A stretch of 16,569 nt of DNA. Origin: Ignavibacteria bacterium UBA6688. Lineage in GTDB: Bacteria > Bacteroidota > Ignavibacteria > UBA10030. The position numbers were made by a program, and so were the translations under genes. The stretch covers positions 2,432 to 19,000 of the forward strand of contig DKJQ01000322.1 in assembly GCA_002454845.1 (NCBI GenBank), read 5' to 3'. Below are positions 1 through 8,054 of the stretch, piece after piece (the stretch's first letter is position 1; each line of letters begins with the position of its first letter). The notes below the pieces were generated by a model, which worked only from the letters and a program-made list of their open reading frames with translations, searched no databases and was not told the origin of the DNA.

Positions 1-1455
1 GAATGGCAGAGTCAGCTTGGAGGGGACGGGTTTGCCGTGAGCTGGCATTACAGCGACCCGAACAGGATCATTGGTTCCATTCAGTACAACAACTTCCGCC
101 GTACTCTCAACGGAGGTTCAACCTGGACCACGGCCTTCAGCGATATGACGGACCTTGGAAGTGGGCTGGGACCGTTCATTTCCGTGATCGCCAAATCGAA
201 CAGCGACCCCGACCTTCTCTTTACGGTGGGAAGTCGGGGAGTCTGGCGTTCCGACAATTTTGGGGAAAACTGGACTCTCTCCCCCATCACGAATAACTGG
301 AGCTTCGGGACCGGTGCCACCGCGGCGATTTCGCTCGCCAATCCTCAGATTGTCTGGGCAGGCGTCCGGATGTCCGAATCGACCACACAACCCGGGAAGA
401 TCTGGGTCTCGACAGACGGCGGCATCACGTTTCAACCAACGAACAACTCTACCGACGCCCTACTTGGACGATTGAGCGGGCTGGCGACACATCCGACCGA
501 GCCACAAACCGCGTTCGCCCTTTTTTCTTTCTCGAACAAACCCAGGATTCTTCGAACAACGGATCTGGGGCAAACGTGGACGGATATCTCAGGATTCGGA
601 GCGGGAAGCACCAGCTCGAACGGTTTTCCGAATGTCGCGACATACACTCTCCTCGTGATGCCCCACGCTCCGAATGAGATCTGGGCGGGGACAGAGATCG
701 GTTTATTCATTTCGCTCGATAACGGCGCACATTGGGCGTACGCGAACAATGGGTTGCCTGCGGTTTCTCTCTGGCAACTTCGTATCACCGATGACCAGGT
801 CATTGCGGCAACTCACGGACGCGGCGTCTGGTCTGTCCGAATTCCCGAGCTGGCTTCAGCCCCGCCGCCCGCCACCGCACGGCCACCGAGATTGAACAAG
901 TCCTCGCAGACAGAGGGAAGCGCTTTCCCGGTGACGATATCGCTCCGGTCGGCGTATGACTCCACGTTCGTTTTCATCGACGACTTTCGTTTCACAGCGA
1001 TTCCTGCGAACGACGGGCCGCAGGACCTCATCGTCCACTATCCGGTCCCATCCCCGAAAACCATCAGCGTGAGGCTTTCGGCATTCAAAGATGGAAGGGA
1101 GTACCGTTCCGCCACCCGGGCATTTTCCGTTGTTACCACTTCGGCAGGCGAAGACCCGGAGTTGGTCCCCTTGTCATATCAGCTCGAGCAAAACTATCCA
1201 AACCCGTTCAACCCGGCGACCACCATCCGGTTCACCGTTCCCCGCGAATCAAGGGTGCGCCTCCTGGTCTACAATCTGCAGGGAAAGCTCGTGGAGACAC
1301 TTTTCGATCAGCAACTGAGGCCGGGCACGTATTCGAAAGTATGGACTCCGAACGGCGTTCCGAGCGGCGCGTACTATTGCCGCATGGAGGCCGCCAACCC
1401 CGCCAATCCCCATGACCGTTTTGTCGAAACGCGTAAGCTCATCGTTTTGAAATAA
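1..1455 (+). CDS. Secreted BNR-repeat beta-propeller protein with T9SS C-terminal sorting domain (5'-truncated)
   Basis: The reading frame is open from the first base, so the start lies upstream of the window; a GTG at 37 is internal. About 484 residues are visible. The first two thirds contain repeated Asp-box/BNR-like turns (NGGSTW, DNFGENW, TDGGITF, TDLGQTW, LDNGAHW), the pattern of sialidase/Vps10-type beta-propellers found in secreted proteins. A Pro/Ala-rich linker follows (about residues 283-295), then a beta-sandwich-like region. From about residue 393 comes a type A T9SS sorting domain: YQLEQNYPNPFNPATTIRF, then VYNLQGKLVETL, then a GxYYCRM strand, ending in KLIVLK. The protein is probably exported by Sec, then across the outer membrane by T9SS, and released or surface-anchored. 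The substrate cannot be inferred; the propeller may be only a binding scaffold. The family call is firm, the specific role unknown. Confidence 0.9.
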   Translation, partial: EWQSQLGGDGFAVSWHYSDPNRIIGSIQYNNFRRTLNGGSTWTTAFSDMTDLGSGLGPFISVIAKSNSDPDLLFTVGSRGVWRSDNFGENWTLSPITNNWSFGTGATAAISLANPQIVWAGVRMSESTTQPGKIWVSTDGGITFQPTNNSTDALLGRLSGLATHPTEPQTAFALFSFSNKPRILRTTDLGQTWTDISGFGAGSTSSNGFPNVATYTLLVMPHAPNEIWAGTEIGLFISLDNGAHWAYANNGLPAVSLWQLRITDDQVIAATHGRGVWSVRIPELASAPPPATARPPRLNKSSQTEGSAFPVTISLRSAYDSTFVFIDDFRFTAIPANDGPQDLIVHYPVPSPKTISVRLSAFKDGREYRSATRAFSVVTTSAGEDPELVPLSYQLEQNYPNPFNPATTIRFTVPRESRVRLLVYNLQGKLVETLFDQQLRPGTYSKVWTPNGVPSGAYYCRMEAANPANPHDRFVETRKLIVLK

Positions 1456-1526
1456 CACCTCCGGGCAACGCTGTCGCGGATGGTGAGAGCGCGGATTTAA
1501 TTCTTTTTAGCCTTCCTTCACACCCC

Positions 1527-1555
1527 TTGCTTGCCGCGGGGTTTGTTCTTACATT
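1527..1555 (+). promoter_or_regulatory. Candidate promoter for the SulP gene
   Basis: TTGCTT (1527-1532) and TACATT (1550-1555) are separated by 17 bp, and the start would fall near 1562, about 37 bases before the ATG at 1599. The 143-bp gap after the preceding gene leaves room for a promoter. The same spacing recurs at three other places in the window. The call rests on sequence pattern only. Confidence 0.45.
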
Positions 1556-1598
1556 CTCAACGTTTCAATTCCAGTCGGACCTTTCAACCTCCATCTCC

Positions 1599-3344
1599 AT
1601 GCACACAAGACTTGAACCAAAGCTTTTCACCGTTTTCCGCGAAGGGTACACGGGGAAGCAATTCCTTTCTGACCTCATTGCCGGGGTCATCGTCGGCATT
1701 GTGTCACTACCGCTCGCCATTGCTTTTGCCATCGCCTCCGGCGTAAAGCCGGAACAGGGATTGTACACTGCCGTTGTTGCCGGTTTTGTCATTGCCGCCT
1801 TGGGCGGGAGCCGCACACAGGTCAGCGGTCCGACCGGTGCCTTCATCGTCATCGTGTACGGGGTTGTGCAGAAATATGGTTACGAAGGACTTGCCGTGGC
1901 GACGATCATCGCAGGGTTCCTGCTGGTAGGAATGGGACTCGCCCGGATGGGGGTGTTGCTCAAATTCATCCCATACCCGGTTATTGTCGGGTTCACCACT
2001 GGCATCGCACTGATCATCTTTTCGTCGCAGGTAAAGGACTTTTTAGGGCTCCGGTTGGAACAAGTGCCGGCGGAGTTTGTTGAAAAATGGATTGCGTTCG
2101 GTGAACATGTTACCACGTTTAATCCGTACGCACTTGCTGTCGGGTCGGTCTCGCTGCTCATCATCACTCTCTGGCCCAGAGTGACGGGTAGGGTCCCCGG
2201 CACGCTCATCGCCGTCATCGGCGTGACGGCAGCCGTACAAATCGCCGGGCTCCCTGTCGAGACTATCGGAAGCCGCTTTGGAGGCGTTACGAACCACTTC
2301 CCCACCCCGCACATTCCCACTCTTTCATGGAAGCTTGTCACCGAGATGTTCGGGCCGGGAGTGACGATCGCCTTACTGGCGGCCGTTGAATCGTTGCTCG
2401 CGGCCGTCGTCGCAGACGGAATGACCGGAACGCGCCACCGTTCCAATATGGAATTGGTCGGCCAGGGAATAGGGAATATCCTCTCCCCCCTCTTCGGCGG
2501 CATTCCGGCAACCGGAGCAATCGCGCGAACGGCAACCAACATCAAGAACGGGGGCCGCACACCGGTCGCCGCCATGATCCACTCCATCGTGATCCTGCTG
2601 ATCATGGTCTTCTTTGCCCAGTGGGCATCGCACATCCCCATGGCAACACTGGCAGCGGTGTTGATCTTTGTTGCCTATACGATGAGCGAAATGCACGCCT
2701 TCAATCGTCTCCTCAAGAGCCCCAAGAGCGATGTCGCGGTTCTCTTCACCACTTTTTTCTTGACCGTCCTGATCGACCTCACTGTTGCGATTCAGGTCGG
2801 CGTCGTGCTCGCGGCATTCATGTTCCTGCGCCGCATGTCCAACGTCACCGAGGTCAAGATGATCACCAAGGATCTGAAGGACGAAGAGGATTCCCTGGAA
2901 CACGACCCCCTGTCCATCACAAGCCGCGAGGTTCCCGAGGGGGTGGAAGTGTTCGAGATCTTCGGCTCGTTCTTCTTTGGATCGATCGACCAATTCAAGG
3001 AAGCAATACGGGGAATTGAAAGAAAACCTGCCATCCTGATCCTCCGCATGCGGAACGTGTACGCGATCGACGCTTCCGGACTGAAGGCGCTCGAGGATCT
3101 TGTTGATTCCTCAAAACACGAGGGAACCAAGCTCATCCTCTCCGGCGTCCACGCCCAACCCCTGGTCGCCATGCAACAATCGGGATTGCTCGACCGGCTG
3201 GGGGAGGAAAATGCACTCTCGAACGTCGATGATGCGCTGAACCGCGCACGAACGATACTCGGGCTCCCCTTGATCCGGCGTCCTGCACCGTTTGTCCCGA
3301 CCGTTGAACGGGAAAGGCCACAGAAGAACAATACTCCAACCTGA
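1599..3344 (+). CDS. SulP-family inorganic anion transporter with STAS domain
   Basis: The product is 581 residues, normal for bacterial SulP proteins (SLC26 homologues), which move sulfate, bicarbonate or other anions across the inner membrane. The N-terminal half carries the family signature (SLPLAIAFAIASGVKPEQGLYTA in part) and then about a dozen hydrophobic segments. Conserved blocks such as GIGNILSPLFGGIPATGAIAR are present. A cytoplasmic STAS domain begins near residue 445 and contains D491-A492-S493-G494, the loop whose Ser is phosphorylated in anti-sigma antagonist STAS proteins. The ATG at 1599 is preferred over an in-frame TTG at 1527: homologues begin near the MHTRLEPKLF segment, and the TTG coincides with a promoter-like sequence. 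No clear Shine-Dalgarno is visible. A lipoprotein gene follows after 12 bases, so the two are probably cotranscribed. The ion carried cannot be told from sequence. Confidence 0.93.
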   Translation: MHTRLEPKLFTVFREGYTGKQFLSDLIAGVIVGIVSLPLAIAFAIASGVKPEQGLYTAVVAGFVIAALGGSRTQVSGPTGAFIVIVYGVVQKYGYEGLAVATIIAGFLLVGMGLARMGVLLKFIPYPVIVGFTTGIALIIFSSQVKDFLGLRLEQVPAEFVEKWIAFGEHVTTFNPYALAVGSVSLLIITLWPRVTGRVPGTLIAVIGVTAAVQIAGLPVETIGSRFGGVTNHFPTPHIPTLSWKLVTEMFGPGVTIALLAAVESLLAAVVADGMTGTRHRSNMELVGQGIGNILSPLFGGIPATGAIARTATNIKNGGRTPVAAMIHSIVILLIMVFFAQWASHIPMATLAAVLIFVAYTMSEMHAFNRLLKSPKSDVAVLFTTFFLTVLIDLTVAIQVGVVLAAFMFLRRMSNVTEVKMITKDLKDEEDSLEHDPLSITSREVPEGVEVFEIFGSFFFGSIDQFKEAIRGIERKPAILILRMRNVYAIDASGLKALEDLVDSSKHEGTKLILSGVHAQPLVAMQQSGLLDRLGEENALSNVDDALNRARTILGLPLIRRPAPFVPTVERERPQKNNTPT

Positions 3345-3356
3345 TCCAGGAAACCT

Positions 3357-4433
3357 ATGGATGTGCGCATTGCCCTCTTCGCTTTTCCAATATTTCTCGC
3401 GCTTTCATGCTCTACCCCGTCCTCGGAGCAAACGATGAAGGGGACGCCGCTCCCGGGTTCACAATTGGTAAAATGCGGCATCGTTCTGCCGGTCGGCCGC
3501 CCCGGCGAATGGGATGACGGTATGGTGGAATCGCCGGTCGTTTGGTACGATGCCAACCGGAAACGGTACGGGATGGTCTATACCGGCTACGGGAGTACCG
3601 ACACCACCAAACGGGGATACAAATATGTCACGCAGCCTCGAATCGGACTTGCCTGGAGCGACGACCTCCATGCCTGGGAGAAGGATCCTCGGAGCCCGAT
3701 CCTCGGCGGCAGCGGCATTCCCGGCGCGCCCGATTCCGATGGAGCCACGGGGCCTTTCCTTTGGTATGAAAACGAAACGTACTACCTGTTCTATTTCGGC
3801 GTCACCGCAAAAGGATATGAAGGGGGAAAGAAAACAATGAACCTCGCAACCTCCACCGATCTCCTTCATTGGGAACGGTACGAGGGAAACCCCATCATCG
3901 CTCCGGCGGGAGAGGGCTGGAGACGCGATGCCATCTGGCACCCGAACGTGGTGAAAGACAAGGGGACCTATTTTCTCTTCTTCAACGCTTCGGGAGTTGT
4001 CGACGGGCTTGTGGAAGAATTTATCGGGTATGCAACATCGAACGATTTGTTCCATTGGACCGTGGACGATACCAACTCCCCCCTCCTCGTCGGGAGCGCC
4101 CGACCGGGGGCCTGGGATGCCTCAGGCCGTGCTGGCGACCCGAGCGTGTACAAGGTCGGGGACACATGGTATATGGCGTGGTATAGTTGGGACAAGAAGA
4201 ACTCTGCCGATGGCCTGGCGTGGACCACGGAGCAGGAGTTTCCACTGGGGTGGCGGGTCTATGAGCACAACCCTGTCCTCCGGATCGGGGAACCTGGGTC
4301 GTACGATGCTCTCCACGCCGGGAAACCGTTTATCTTCAGGACAGAAGGCAATCACCACCATTTCTACACGGCAGTAGCTCTGGATGAAACCCGCCAGATA
4401 GCAGTTGCAGTCTGGCCCGAACCCTGCCGGTAG
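3357..4433 (+). CDS. Predicted lipoprotein with five-bladed beta-propeller glycosidase-like fold (GH43/GH32/GH130 superfamily)
   Basis: The product is 358 residues. It opens with a short hydrophobic leader ending in ALSC, so Cys18 is a likely lipidation site; the box is slightly off consensus (Ala at -3). The rest shows the repeated blade pattern of GH43/GH32/GH68/GH130 propellers: SPVVWYDANRKRYGMVYTG, then IGLAWSDDLHAW, GPFLWYENETYYLFYFG, LATSTDLLHWERY, HPNVVKDKGTYFLFF, YATSNDLFHWT and DPSVYKVGDTWYMAWYS. Acidic residues occur at blade starts, but I cannot assign the catalytic triad or a sugar substrate. It may hydrolyse or only bind glycans at the periplasmic or outer-membrane surface. AGGA lies seven bases upstream of the ATG. 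The 12-base gap from the SulP gene suggests one transcript, although a functional link between the two is not obvious. Confidence 0.82.
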   Translation: MDVRIALFAFPIFLALSCSTPSSEQTMKGTPLPGSQLVKCGIVLPVGRPGEWDDGMVESPVVWYDANRKRYGMVYTGYGSTDTTKRGYKYVTQPRIGLAWSDDLHAWEKDPRSPILGGSGIPGAPDSDGATGPFLWYENETYYLFYFGVTAKGYEGGKKTMNLATSTDLLHWERYEGNPIIAPAGEGWRRDAIWHPNVVKDKGTYFLFFNASGVVDGLVEEFIGYATSNDLFHWTVDDTNSPLLVGSARPGAWDASGRAGDPSVYKVGDTWYMAWYSWDKKNSADGLAWTTEQEFPLGWRVYEHNPVLRIGEPGSYDALHAGKPFIFRTEGNHHHFYTAVALDETRQIAVAVWPEPCR

Positions 4434-4490
4434 CAAAGTGTTTCCAACGCGCCGCCGCAACACCTTCACACCACAATCTCATGGACAACT

Positions 4491-5237
4491 ATGGACTGGA
4501 TCACTGACCCACAAATCTGGGTCGCGCTTCTCACCCTGACGGTTCTCGAAATCGTCCTGGGCATCGACAACATCATCTTCATCTCGATCCTCTCGGGCAG
4601 ATTGCCGGGGCATCAACAGAAGAAGGCCCGATCGGTGGGATTGTTCCTCGCGATGTTCATGCGCATTGGTCTGCTCTTCTCCATCACGTGGATCATGCGC
4701 CTGACGGAACCTCTCTTTGTCGTTTTGGAGGAGGAGATTTCCGGTCGGGATCTGATCCTGATATTGGGAGGGTTGTTCCTCCTCGCAAAGAGTACGCACG
4801 AGATCCATAACAAGTTGGAGGGTGAGGAGGAGGGAGGAACCGGACGGAGCGCCTCTTCGTTCATCAGCGTCATTGTCCAGATCATGCTCCTGGATGTTGT
4901 CTTCTCGCTCGATTCAGTCATTACGGCAGTGGGCATGACGAGCAATATCGCGGTGATGGTTGCCGCCGTGGTTATCGCGGTCGGGTTCATGCTCGTGTTT
5001 GTCGGACCCATCAGCGACTTTGTTCTCCACCACCCGACCGTCAAGATGTTGGCGCTGGCGTTCCTGCTCCTGATCGGCGTCGTGCTGATCGCAGAAGGGT
5101 TTGACCAGCATATTTCAAAAGGGTACATCTACTTTGCGATGGCCTTCTCCGTTTTTGTGGAGATGCTCAACCTGCGCATGCGTCGCAAAAAGGTTGCGCC
5201 TGTGAAACTCCGCAACACGTTTACCAAAACCGCGTGA
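4491..5237 (+). CDS. TerC-family integral membrane protein (probable metal-ion transporter)
   Basis: The product is 248 residues with about seven membrane-spanning segments. It carries the TerC hallmark of two related halves with acidic residues inside membrane helices: E20 and D26 in LEIVLGIDNIIF, and D135 and D141 in LLDVVFSLDSVITAVG. The five-residue spacing is identical in the two halves, as expected for an inverted-repeat carrier. Family members are linked to tellurite resistance and, more recently, to manganese export that metallates secreted enzymes; the metal here is an inference. A soluble acidic loop (GEEEGG) separates the halves. The ATG at 4491 is preceded at 4481 by an out-of-frame ATG that opens an 8-codon ORF overlapping the start. 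No Shine-Dalgarno is evident. The gap to the upstream lipoprotein gene is 57 bases and to the next gene 30, so an operon is plausible. Confidence 0.9.
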   Translation: MDWITDPQIWVALLTLTVLEIVLGIDNIIFISILSGRLPGHQQKKARSVGLFLAMFMRIGLLFSITWIMRLTEPLFVVLEEEISGRDLILILGGLFLLAKSTHEIHNKLEGEEEGGTGRSASSFISVIVQIMLLDVVFSLDSVITAVGMTSNIAVMVAAVVIAVGFMLVFVGPISDFVLHHPTVKMLALAFLLLIGVVLIAEGFDQHISKGYIYFAMAFSVFVEMLNLRMRRKKVAPVKLRNTFTKTA

Positions 5238-5267
5238 CGGTGGATTATTTCTGATAAGGGAATCTCC

Positions 5268-6164
5268 ATGAAAGCACACTGGAAGTCTTTTACCCCTCTC
5301 CTGGGAATCGCGATCTCTTTTCTCCCTGCCGCGCTCCCCATCCAGGCCCAGATACCCGGCACCGACATCTATCTTGTTTCGCTTTCAAGAACCAGGGGGA
5401 CGATTACCGTCGGTCAACCGGGGAACATTACCAACCGGCCGGGATACGATAATCAGCCGTCGTTTCTCCCGCATGGACAGGCGATCCTCTACACGGTGAT
5501 CAAGGAGGACGGGCGCGCGGATATTTTTCGGTACGATATTCAGAGCGGGAGGACGCACCAGGTTACGAACACAACGGAGAGCGAATACTCGCCGGTCGTG
5601 ATGCCGGGGGGAAGAACGTTTTCCGTGGTGCGCGTAGAGATGGACTCCGTACAACGTCTCTGGCAGTTCAACCTCAACGGGTCAAACCCGAAACTTCTCT
5701 TCAAAGATTTAAAACCGGTGGGCTACTATGCGTGGGGAAACGCCAACACCGTGGGAGTCTTCATCCTCGGCAACCCGCCGGAGTTGCACATCGCCACAAT
5801 CGTCCCGGGAAAGGCCGTGAGAGTCTGGAAGGATATCGGGCGTTCCATTCAGTCGATCCCGCGCACCAACGCCCTAAGCTTCATAGACCGCGTATCGGAA
5901 AGCGAAGTGTGGATCAACCAGGTTGACCTGAACACCAGGGTAGTTACACCCCTCATCCGCGCTCCGTACGGAAGCGAATTCCATGCATGGACGCCGGATG
6001 GGACGTTGCTGATAGCCCAGGGATCAAGACTCCTGGCCTGGAAACCGGGTTCGGAGGGTTCATGGCGGGAGGTGGCGGATTTTCGCACGGCGGGAATCCA
6101 GGGGATTACCAGGATCGCCGCGAGCCCGCTTGGGAACAGGTTGGTGTTCGTCGCAAGCGAATGA
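5268..6164 (+). CDS. Exported TolB-like (PD40/WD40-type) beta-propeller protein
   Basis: The product is 298 residues. A cleavable signal peptide is evident: basic start, a hydrophobic core, then a probable cut near PIQAQ/IPG, giving a periplasmic or exported protein. The mature part shows TolB-type repeats in which a strand ending in a turn precedes a PxGxxxxxxx strand, for example NQPSFLPHGQAILYT, YSPVVMPGGRTFSVVR, FHAWTPDGTLLIAQG and AASPLGNRLVFVAS. Repeats of this kind form six- or seven-bladed propellers used for protein or ligand binding; there is no catalytic motif. AAGGGA lies about eight bases before the ATG. It follows the TerC gene by 30 bases and is the last gene of the rightward run before a strong hairpin. 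The specific partner is unknown. Confidence 0.8.
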   Translation: MKAHWKSFTPLLGIAISFLPAALPIQAQIPGTDIYLVSLSRTRGTITVGQPGNITNRPGYDNQPSFLPHGQAILYTVIKEDGRADIFRYDIQSGRTHQVTNTTESEYSPVVMPGGRTFSVVRVEMDSVQRLWQFNLNGSNPKLLFKDLKPVGYYAWGNANTVGVFILGNPPELHIATIVPGKAVRVWKDIGRSIQSIPRTNALSFIDRVSESEVWINQVDLNTRVVTPLIRAPYGSEFHAWTPDGTLLIAQGSRLLAWKPGSEGSWREVADFRTAGIQGITRIAASPLGNRLVFVASE

Positions 6165-6170
6165 AAACAT

Positions 6171-6200
6171 CATCCCCCTTCCCATGCGGGAAGGGGGATG
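6171..6200. terminator. Perfect 13-bp hairpin between convergent genes
   Basis: CATCCCCCTTCCC (6171-6183) pairs perfectly with GGGAAGGGGGATG (6188-6200) across an ATGC loop. It sits between two convergent genes, 7 bases after one stop and 10 bases from the other. Read on the minus strand (ftnA side) the stem is followed by ATGTTTTC, a short U-tract, so it should work best for that transcript. On the plus strand there is no U-tract, so termination there is less certain. Confidence 0.75.
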
Positions 6201-6209
6201 AACACGGTC

Positions 6210-6698
6210 TTAACCCCGGGCGCCTAGCGCCCGGTCCAGCATCATCAACCCCGCCCGCGCATCGCCAACCATCTTCAGTTGCTCGATGATATCGACGACG
6301 GTCTTCTCCTCCTCCACCTGCTCCGTGATAAACCACTGCAGCATCACCTGCGTCGCGTAATCGTTCTCCTTGATCGCAAGTTCGTACAGTGCATGGATGG
6401 TGCCCGTCACGGTCTTCTCATGCTCCAGCACCTGATTCATCACCTCGAGCGGTGACTTGAACTTCACCGGTGGCTTCCCGATCGCCTCCAACTCCACATG
6501 TCCGCCACGGTTGTGCACATACGCGTAAATCTTCATACCGTGCCCGGTCTCCTCTTCGTACTGCTTCTTCATCCAATGGGCGAACCCGGGAAGGCTGGAC
6601 GCCTCAAAATGTGACGCCATGGAAAGATACAGATACGCGGAATATAACTCGTGCGCGATCTGCTGGTTCAACGCACTCTGCATTTTCTTCGACAGCAT
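6210..6698 (-). CDS. ftnA: Bacterial non-haem ferritin
   Basis: The product is 162 residues, the usual length for bacterial ferritin FtnA, which forms a 24-subunit cytoplasmic cage that oxidises Fe(II) and stores Fe(III). The ferroxidase ligands are all visible at the same positions as in E. coli FtnA: E17, E50, H53, E94, Q127 and E130. The neighbouring third-site acids E49, E126 and E129 are also present. The haem-ligating Met of bacterioferritins is not recognisable. The ATG at 6698 is preceded by a purine-rich AGAGAGGG stretch. The gene starts 75 bases after the dctM stop on the same strand. It may therefore be read through from the TRAP operon or have its own weak promoter; I found none convincing. 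The last codons contain an 8-bp inverted repeat (6216-6234), just before the terminator hairpin. Confidence 0.95.
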   Translation of the reverse strand: MLSKKMQSALNQQIAHELYSAYLYLSMASHFEASSLPGFAHWMKKQYEEETGHGMKIYAYVHNRGGHVELEAIGKPPVKFKSPLEVMNQVLEHEKTVTGTIHALYELAIKENDYATQVMLQWFITEQVEEEKTVVDIIEQLKMVGDARAGLMMLDRALGARG

Positions 6699-6773
6699 TA
6701 TGATGGCCCTCTCTTGTTGTGAAATTGATGTGGTCAGTGGTGCAAACTCATGAACGATTTTCCATCCCCCCCG

Positions 6774-8054
6774 CTATCGGGTGCCCAGCGCCTCAACAGG
6801 CCAGAGGCTGAGCTCCGGGATATACGTGATCAGGAGCAGGGCGATGAGCTCCAAAACAATAAAGATCAGCACCGCCCGGGTGATCGTCAGGATCGGTTTG
6901 CGGAAACGGAGACCGGAGAGAAACAGGTTCAGTCCGACCGGCGGCGTCATATAGCCGATCTCCAGGTTCGTCAGGAAGATGATGCCGAGATGGACCGGGT
7001 CGACTCCGAATTCACGCGCGATCGGCAGGATCAGCGGGACAACGACAATGATGGCCGAAAAAATATCCATCATCATCCCGACAATGATCAGGAAACCGTT
7101 CAAAATCAACAGGAAGGCAATCTTGCTGTCGATATGTTCCCGGACCAGCTCGAACAGCTGCTGGGGTATTTGCTGATCGATAAGGTAATTGGTCAGTCCG
7201 AACGCCGTCCCGAGGATCGCCATGATGGCCCCCACGAGCAGCATGCTCTCCTTCATCACCTTCGGCACATCGGTCCACAGCTTCAGATCTCTGTAGATGA
7301 AGACTTCAACAACAAACACGTAGAATGCGGTTACGGCGGCTGCCTCCGTGGCGGTGAATGCACCCCCATAAATTCCGCCGACGACGATGACGGGGAGCGG
7401 AATCTCCCATGCGGCTTCCTTCAGCGCGCGGCCAAGGTTGCGCACCGTGAAGGTAATTCTCGGGACATGGTATTTGATGCCGGTCTGCACGCTGTAGGCC
7501 GAGAGAACGCCGAGCAGAATGAGCCCTGGAACGAACCCCGCCACGAACAACTGATCTATGCTGACCGCAGCAATCAGAGCATACAGGATAATCGGGAGGC
7601 TCGGAGGAAACAACAATCCTATGCTGCCGGAGGCTGTGACCAGCCCAAGCGAAAACTGCTCCGGATATTTTTCATGGATCAGGATGGGATACAACAATCC
7701 CCCCAACGCGACAATCGTGACGCCGGACGCCCCGGTGAACGCCGTGAAAAAAGCACAGGTGATCAGAACGACAATCGCAAGCCCACCCGGCATCCATCCG
7801 AACATAGCCTGCGCAAGGTTGACGAGACGTTTCGGAGATTGACTCTCCGCCAGCATATAACCCGCAAACGTGAACAGGGGAATGGCGATAAGCGGTGGGG
7901 AGTCTGCGATGCGGTAGAGCTCAATGATCACGACCGAAAGGTCGATATCTGCCGAATTGAATCCGTACAGTGCGAGCGCTCCGATGATCGAGAAAAGCGG
8001 AGCGCCCACCAGGGCAAGCGCAATAATCCCCAGGACGAAGAGCCAGACGTTCAT
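6774..8054 (-). CDS. dctM: TRAP transporter large membrane subunit, DctM family
   Basis: The product is 426 residues with about twelve hydrophobic segments, the normal size for DctM/SiaM-type TRAP subunits, which form the Na+-coupled transport core in the inner membrane. Family blocks are clear: AFTGASGVTIVALGGLLYP, GSIGLLFPPSLPIILYA, GGIYGGAFTATEAAA, VGMMMDIFSAIIVVVPLILP and IGYMTPPVGLNLFLSG. The start is set at the ATG at 8054, which overlaps the dctQ stop as ATGA and has GGAGG six bases upstream. A longer ORF upstream of it is frame read-through across dctQ. A long antisense ORF covers this gene but is a codon-bias shadow. It works with the adjacent dctQ and dctP products and probably with TatT. 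Confidence 0.96.
   Translation of the reverse strand: MNVWLFVLGIIALALVGAPLFSIIGALALYGFNSADIDLSVVIIELYRIADSPPLIAIPLFTFAGYMLAESQSPKRLVNLAQAMFGWMPGGLAIVVLITCAFFTAFTGASGVTIVALGGLLYPILIHEKYPEQFSLGLVTASGSIGLLFPPSLPIILYALIAAVSIDQLFVAGFVPGLILLGVLSAYSVQTGIKYHVPRITFTVRNLGRALKEAAWEIPLPVIVVGGIYGGAFTATEAAAVTAFYVFVVEVFIYRDLKLWTDVPKVMKESMLLVGAIMAILGTAFGLTNYLIDQQIPQQLFELVREHIDSKIAFLLILNGFLIIVGMMMDIFSAIIVVVPLILPIAREFGVDPVHLGIIFLTNLEIGYMTPPVGLNLFLSGLRFRKPILTITRAVLIFIVLELIALLLITYIPELSLWPVEALGTR

Noticed and set aside
1527..1598. A 24-codon N-terminal extension of the SulP protein from a TTG start
   Set aside because: The extension overlaps a promoter-like sequence and adds residues before the usual family start; the ATG at 1599 fits better.
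1880..2641. A 253-codon minus-strand ORF inside the SulP gene
   Set aside because: It lies wholly within a well-supported transporter gene, has no ribosome site or motif, and is rich in Ser, Thr, Pro and Met as antisense of a membrane protein often is.
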